Assembly (NCBI GenBank): GCA_017522785.1
Contig: JAFWYF010000025.1
Span: 1-59,738 of the forward strand
Direction: 5' to 3'
Length of the DNA stretch: 59,738 bases
Source of the DNA: Bacteroidaceae bacterium
GTDB taxonomy: Bacteria; Bacteroidota; Bacteroidia; Bacteroidales; Bacteroidaceae
Every line of letters starts with the position of its first letter. The stretch's first letter is position 1. The notes beneath the pieces were generated by a model that was given only the letters and a program-made list of their open reading frames with translations, ran no database searches and was not told where the DNA came from. This document shows positions 57,973 to 59,738 of this stretch, piece by piece. A program made the position numbers and the translations under genes.

Positions 57973-58378
57973 TGCTGTTCAAATATTTATATACATTATA
58001 ACGAAATATGAAAATATATAGCAGTAGTACGATATATTGCGAAAAAGATAGATAGTAGAAATAGGCCCCACCATAAACAAAAAGAGCACAAATAATAATG
58101 AGCAGACAGTCGATGAGAATAGCCTTCATTAACGCATCAGTTCTAAGCAACATTACATATTCGTCCTCTACACTCTCCTTTGAGAATGCCACAAGCGATA
58201 ACCCTACCAGTGGACCAATAATAGCAATGTTATTCTTAAATGCTTGCATATAATCAAAGTTGAAATAAAAGTAACTTTCTTCTATAAAAAGGATATAAGC
58301 TCCAAATAAAGCAGAAAAAGCAAAAACAATCCATCCCCAAATCTTACATCTATTGGGTAACAAAAATACATTTTTCAT
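57962..58378 (-). CDS. Small membrane protein paired with the XRE regulator
   Basis: The 138-residue protein has four predicted membrane helices (about residues 12-32, 43-64, 87-111, 115-132) separated by short loops. A cytosolic hydrophilic loop (SKESVEDEYVMLLRTDALM) lies between helices two and three. No catalytic motif is seen. This layout is common in operons with a 65-70 residue XRE regulator, but the function is unknown. It is the first gene of the pair and has a complete promoter with a dyad inside it. Confidence 0.82.
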   Translation of the reverse strand: MKNVFLLPNRCKIWGWIVFAFSALFGAYILFIEESYFYFNFDYMQAFKNNIAIIGPLVGLSLVAFSKESVEDEYVMLLRTDALMKAILIDCLLIIICALFVYGGAYFYYLSFSQYIVLLLYIFIFRYNVYKYLNSNEE

Positions 58379-58466
58379 AATCTATTTATTTAGTTAATAA
58401 TAACAAGCATTACAGTAGAAGCCGGCTAAATCACTGCAATACTGAATATATCTCATATTACAGGAA

Positions 58467-58497
58467 CAAATGTAAAGTATATTTTACATATAAGCAA
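58467..58497 (-). promoter_or_regulatory. Promoter of the membrane protein-XRE pair
   Basis: The reverse strand has TTG, 20 bases and TACATTTG. The leader is about 80 bases. Confidence 0.72.
58470..58489. promoter_or_regulatory. Possible operator dyad inside the promoter
   Basis: ATGTAAA-6 bases-TTTACAT is a 7+7 inverted repeat that overlaps the -10 element and the spacer. A further half-site, ATTTTACAT, occurs at 58523-58531. The position is ideal for repression, and the co-encoded XRE regulator is the obvious candidate ligand; this is inference. Confidence 0.5.
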
Positions 58498-58610
58498 GTA
58501 TTTTTGTCATTATTTCCACTTTATTTTACATAATTAGCCGATAGACTATCATTTTAGAAGATTAGAAGGCGGATACTATGTATGAAAAACTATGTAGAAG
58601 TTTATAATTA

Positions 58611-58654
58611 TTCCAATTAAAGGACTTCAAGAGTGAAGTCCTTTAATTGGAATT
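58611..58654. terminator. Strong hairpin, probable terminator for the TonB-like gene
   Basis: A perfect 20-bp stem (arms 58611-58630 and 58635-58654, ATTCCAATTAAAGGACTTCA) has an AGAG loop. It lies 83 bases beyond the stop codon of the reverse-strand gene at 58737. The flanks carry only short T stretches on either strand. Confidence 0.65.
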
Positions 58655-58736
58655 TTGTAAGGCCTACTTCCCTACAATTAACACAATACGGCAGTGTAAA
58701 AGCAGGCGACTATTTCACGAAGAATAGATAATTTGC

Positions 58737-59264
58737 CTATTTTTTTGGGGCAAACGAGATAGGAACAAGCATAGAATAAGCATTAACCTTTGTTCCTTTA
58801 TCCTCGGCAGGAGTCCATTTAGGTAATTTAGCAATAATTTTCTTTATTTCAGACGCAAAACATTCACCGGACTCAATTTGTTTTTTTGTTTTCTCATCAA
58901 TAACACCAGCTGCAAGGTCCTTACCCAACAAATCACTATCATACTGTACACGAGCAACAGTCTTAATATCTACATCAGCAACAGTGCCATCTTTCAGAAT
59001 AAGGAAACTTGAAATAACTCTTCCTGAAACTTGGTACTTTTTATACACATCGGGATATTTTACCACTTTAGCAACAGCTGTTAATATGCCAGGCATACCA
59101 CCCTCGAAAGAGGGAGCCTTTGCAGGTTTCTCTACAATTTCAATATCTTGTGGCTCTGCATCCAACGATGTTTGGAGAGCGTAGAGCGACTGTACTCCAA
59201 TCATTAAAAAAGAGAATAATACCAAAAAGCATTTAACCGATGATAATTTTTGCATAGTTTTCAT
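58737..59264 (-). CDS. Secreted protein with a TonB C-terminal-like domain
   Basis: The 175-residue protein has a signal peptide (CFLVLFSFLMIGVQSLYA) and then a TonB_C-like domain: VKYPDVYKKYQVSGRVISSFLILKDG near residues 67-92 and the ending AKLPKWTPAEDKGTKVNAYSMLVPISF. An insertion of about 25 residues with one Cys (GVIDEKTKKQIESGECF) lies before the last helix. It has no Pro-rich spacer, and its only hydrophobic segment looks cleavable, so it is not a standard energy transducer. It is preceded by the rRNA operon terminator and has its own, unrecognised promoter. Confidence 0.8.
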   Translation of the reverse strand: MKTMQKLSSVKCFLVLFSFLMIGVQSLYALQTSLDAEPQDIEIVEKPAKAPSFEGGMPGILTAVAKVVKYPDVYKKYQVSGRVISSFLILKDGTVADVDIKTVARVQYDSDLLGKDLAAGVIDEKTKKQIESGECFASEIKKIIAKLPKWTPAEDKGTKVNAYSMLVPISFAPKK

Positions 59265-59450
59265 AATTAAATGGGGTTTAAATTGTTATAAATATATTTA
59301 TTGCACGCAATGTACAAAAAAAAATTATAAATAATATGATTTTTATAATTAATTTGCACATTAGAGCAATCTTAGAAGTTTAACAATTTCATAGCATCCA
59401 AAAAGCATTACAAGGAGAGTAGGTGCGTTATAATATAAGTATAAACAAAA

Positions 59451-59481
59451 AAAAGACCTCAGAGATTATCTGAAGTCTTTT
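59451..59481 (-). terminator. Terminator of the rRNA operon
   Basis: A 13-bp stem with one G-U pair (AAAAGACTTCAGA on the reverse strand) and a 5-base loop, directly followed by a long T-run, lies 10 bases after the 5S gene. Confidence 0.85.
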
Positions 59482-59490
59482 GAAAAATAA

Positions 59491-59602
59491 GTGGCGATGA
59501 CCTACTCTCCCACAATTTAATGCAGTACCATCGGCGCTGTTGGGCTTAACTTCTCTGTTCGGGATGGGAAGAGGTGGATCCCCAACGCTATCGATCGCCT
59601 TA
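59491..59602 (-). rRNA. rrf: 5S ribosomal RNA
   Basis: Read on the reverse strand, the sequence begins AAGGCGATCGATAGCG and has the conserved 5S blocks GGGGATCCACCTCTTCCCAT, CCGAACAGAGAAGTTAAGCC and CGCCGATGGTACTGC, ending GGGAGAGTAGGTCATCGCC, which pairs with the 5' end to form helix I. The boundaries are good to a few bases. It is the last gene of a reverse-strand rRNA operon. Confidence 0.93.
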
Positions 59603-59738
59603 ATAAGTGCAATCAATGAATATTATACAAAAGGTAACTTTTTAACGTATATATAATCAGTAAACGCTATGTAGAAGTGAACATGAAGGTATTGCTCACA
59701 ACTATGTATCGTCATTTTTCAAATGGCGAAAAGAAAAA
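59603..59738 (-). other. Spacer between 5S rRNA and the 23S gene expected to the right
   Basis: These 136 AT-rich bases hold no tRNA and no recognisable coding sequence. By rRNA operon order, the 3' end of the 23S rRNA gene should lie just beyond the window edge; I cannot see it. Confidence 0.5.

Larger units (their letters stand above)
58379..58736. other. 358-base intergenic region
   Basis: This spacer holds the promoter and dyad of the membrane protein-XRE pair at 58467-58497 and a strong hairpin at 58611-58654. I see no open reading frame with coding character and no tRNA in the rest, which is AT-rich. Confidence 0.7.

Noticed and set aside
59428-59616. An open frame on the reverse strand at the right edge
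   Set aside because: It covers the 5S rRNA and its terminator.

Overview
This window is a stretch of core chromosome from a member of the Bacteroidota, very probably the order Bacteroidales. The evidence is the AT-rich base composition, a fused SecD-SecF gene, Bacteroidetes-type gene orders (rpsU-xerC-hpf followed by tRNA genes; tig-clpP-clpX; yceD-rpmF near era-der), a DUF2851 gene, OstA-like and SurA-like operons, and above all promoters of the Bacteroidetes primary sigma-factor type (TTG, 19-21 bases, TAnnTTTG or TAnnTTCG) in front of many operons. The family or genus cannot be fixed from the sequence alone.

Layout, left to right. 1-2,100: reverse-strand tRNA genes (one cut by the edge, then Gly, Tyr, Thr), hpf, xerC and rpsU. 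2,200-6,260: mdh, then gltX-waaA. 6,370-11,190: three forward genes (a PgpH-type HD phosphohydrolase, a DUF2851 protein, a heptosyltransferase-like GT9 enzyme), each with its own terminator. 11,198-15,960: secDF and two overlapping rhomboid proteases. 16,100-18,680: forward argS-rnhA. 18,690-20,650: a two-gene glycosyltransferase operon. 20,800-27,430: a forward radical SAM gene facing a six-gene reverse operon (RNA methyltransferase, purD, two membrane proteins, a ZnuA-like binding protein, a ZnuC-like ATPase). 27,467-33,800: a forward lytic transglycosylase, then manC, asnS, an rRNA pseudouridine synthase and purB on the reverse strand. 33,890-34,190: two identical tRNA-Val genes. 34,250-43,275: ompA, then an envelope operon (three SurA/PpiC-type proteins, an OstA-like protein, a small membrane protein) that ends in mutL. 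43,290-47,080: recQ-guaB. 47,160-50,580: tig-clpP-clpX. 50,630-53,270: lptB and, divergently, mlaE-mlaF. 53,271-56,470: yceD-rpmF and era-der. 56,504-59,738: an orphan histidine kinase, a small XRE regulator with a membrane partner, a secreted TonB-C-domain protein, and the 5S rRNA end of an rRNA operon that continues beyond the right edge.

The genes are mostly housekeeping: translation, proteostasis (tig/clpP/clpX, hpf), purine synthesis (purD, purB, guaB), DNA maintenance (recQ, mutL, xerC, rnhA) and construction of the Gram-negative envelope (waaA, GT9, lptB, OstA-like, SurA-like, OmpA, MlaEF, secDF). I see no CRISPR array, insertion sequence, prophage or plasmid module, and no gene cluster that looks like a new defence or biosynthetic system.

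The most interesting signals are modest. They are a small membrane protein/XRE pair with a dyad placed in its own promoter; a zinc-type ABC gene pair without a permease; a MutL whose C-terminal nuclease motifs are degenerate; an 18-bp hairpin that covers the xerC start codon; a pseudouridine synthase with a long Arg/Asn/Gly/Tyr-rich tail; and the absence of fabH between rpmF and era. Several start codons were moved downstream of the longest open frame because a promoter -10 element, a terminator or an upstream gene lies in the extra sequence.
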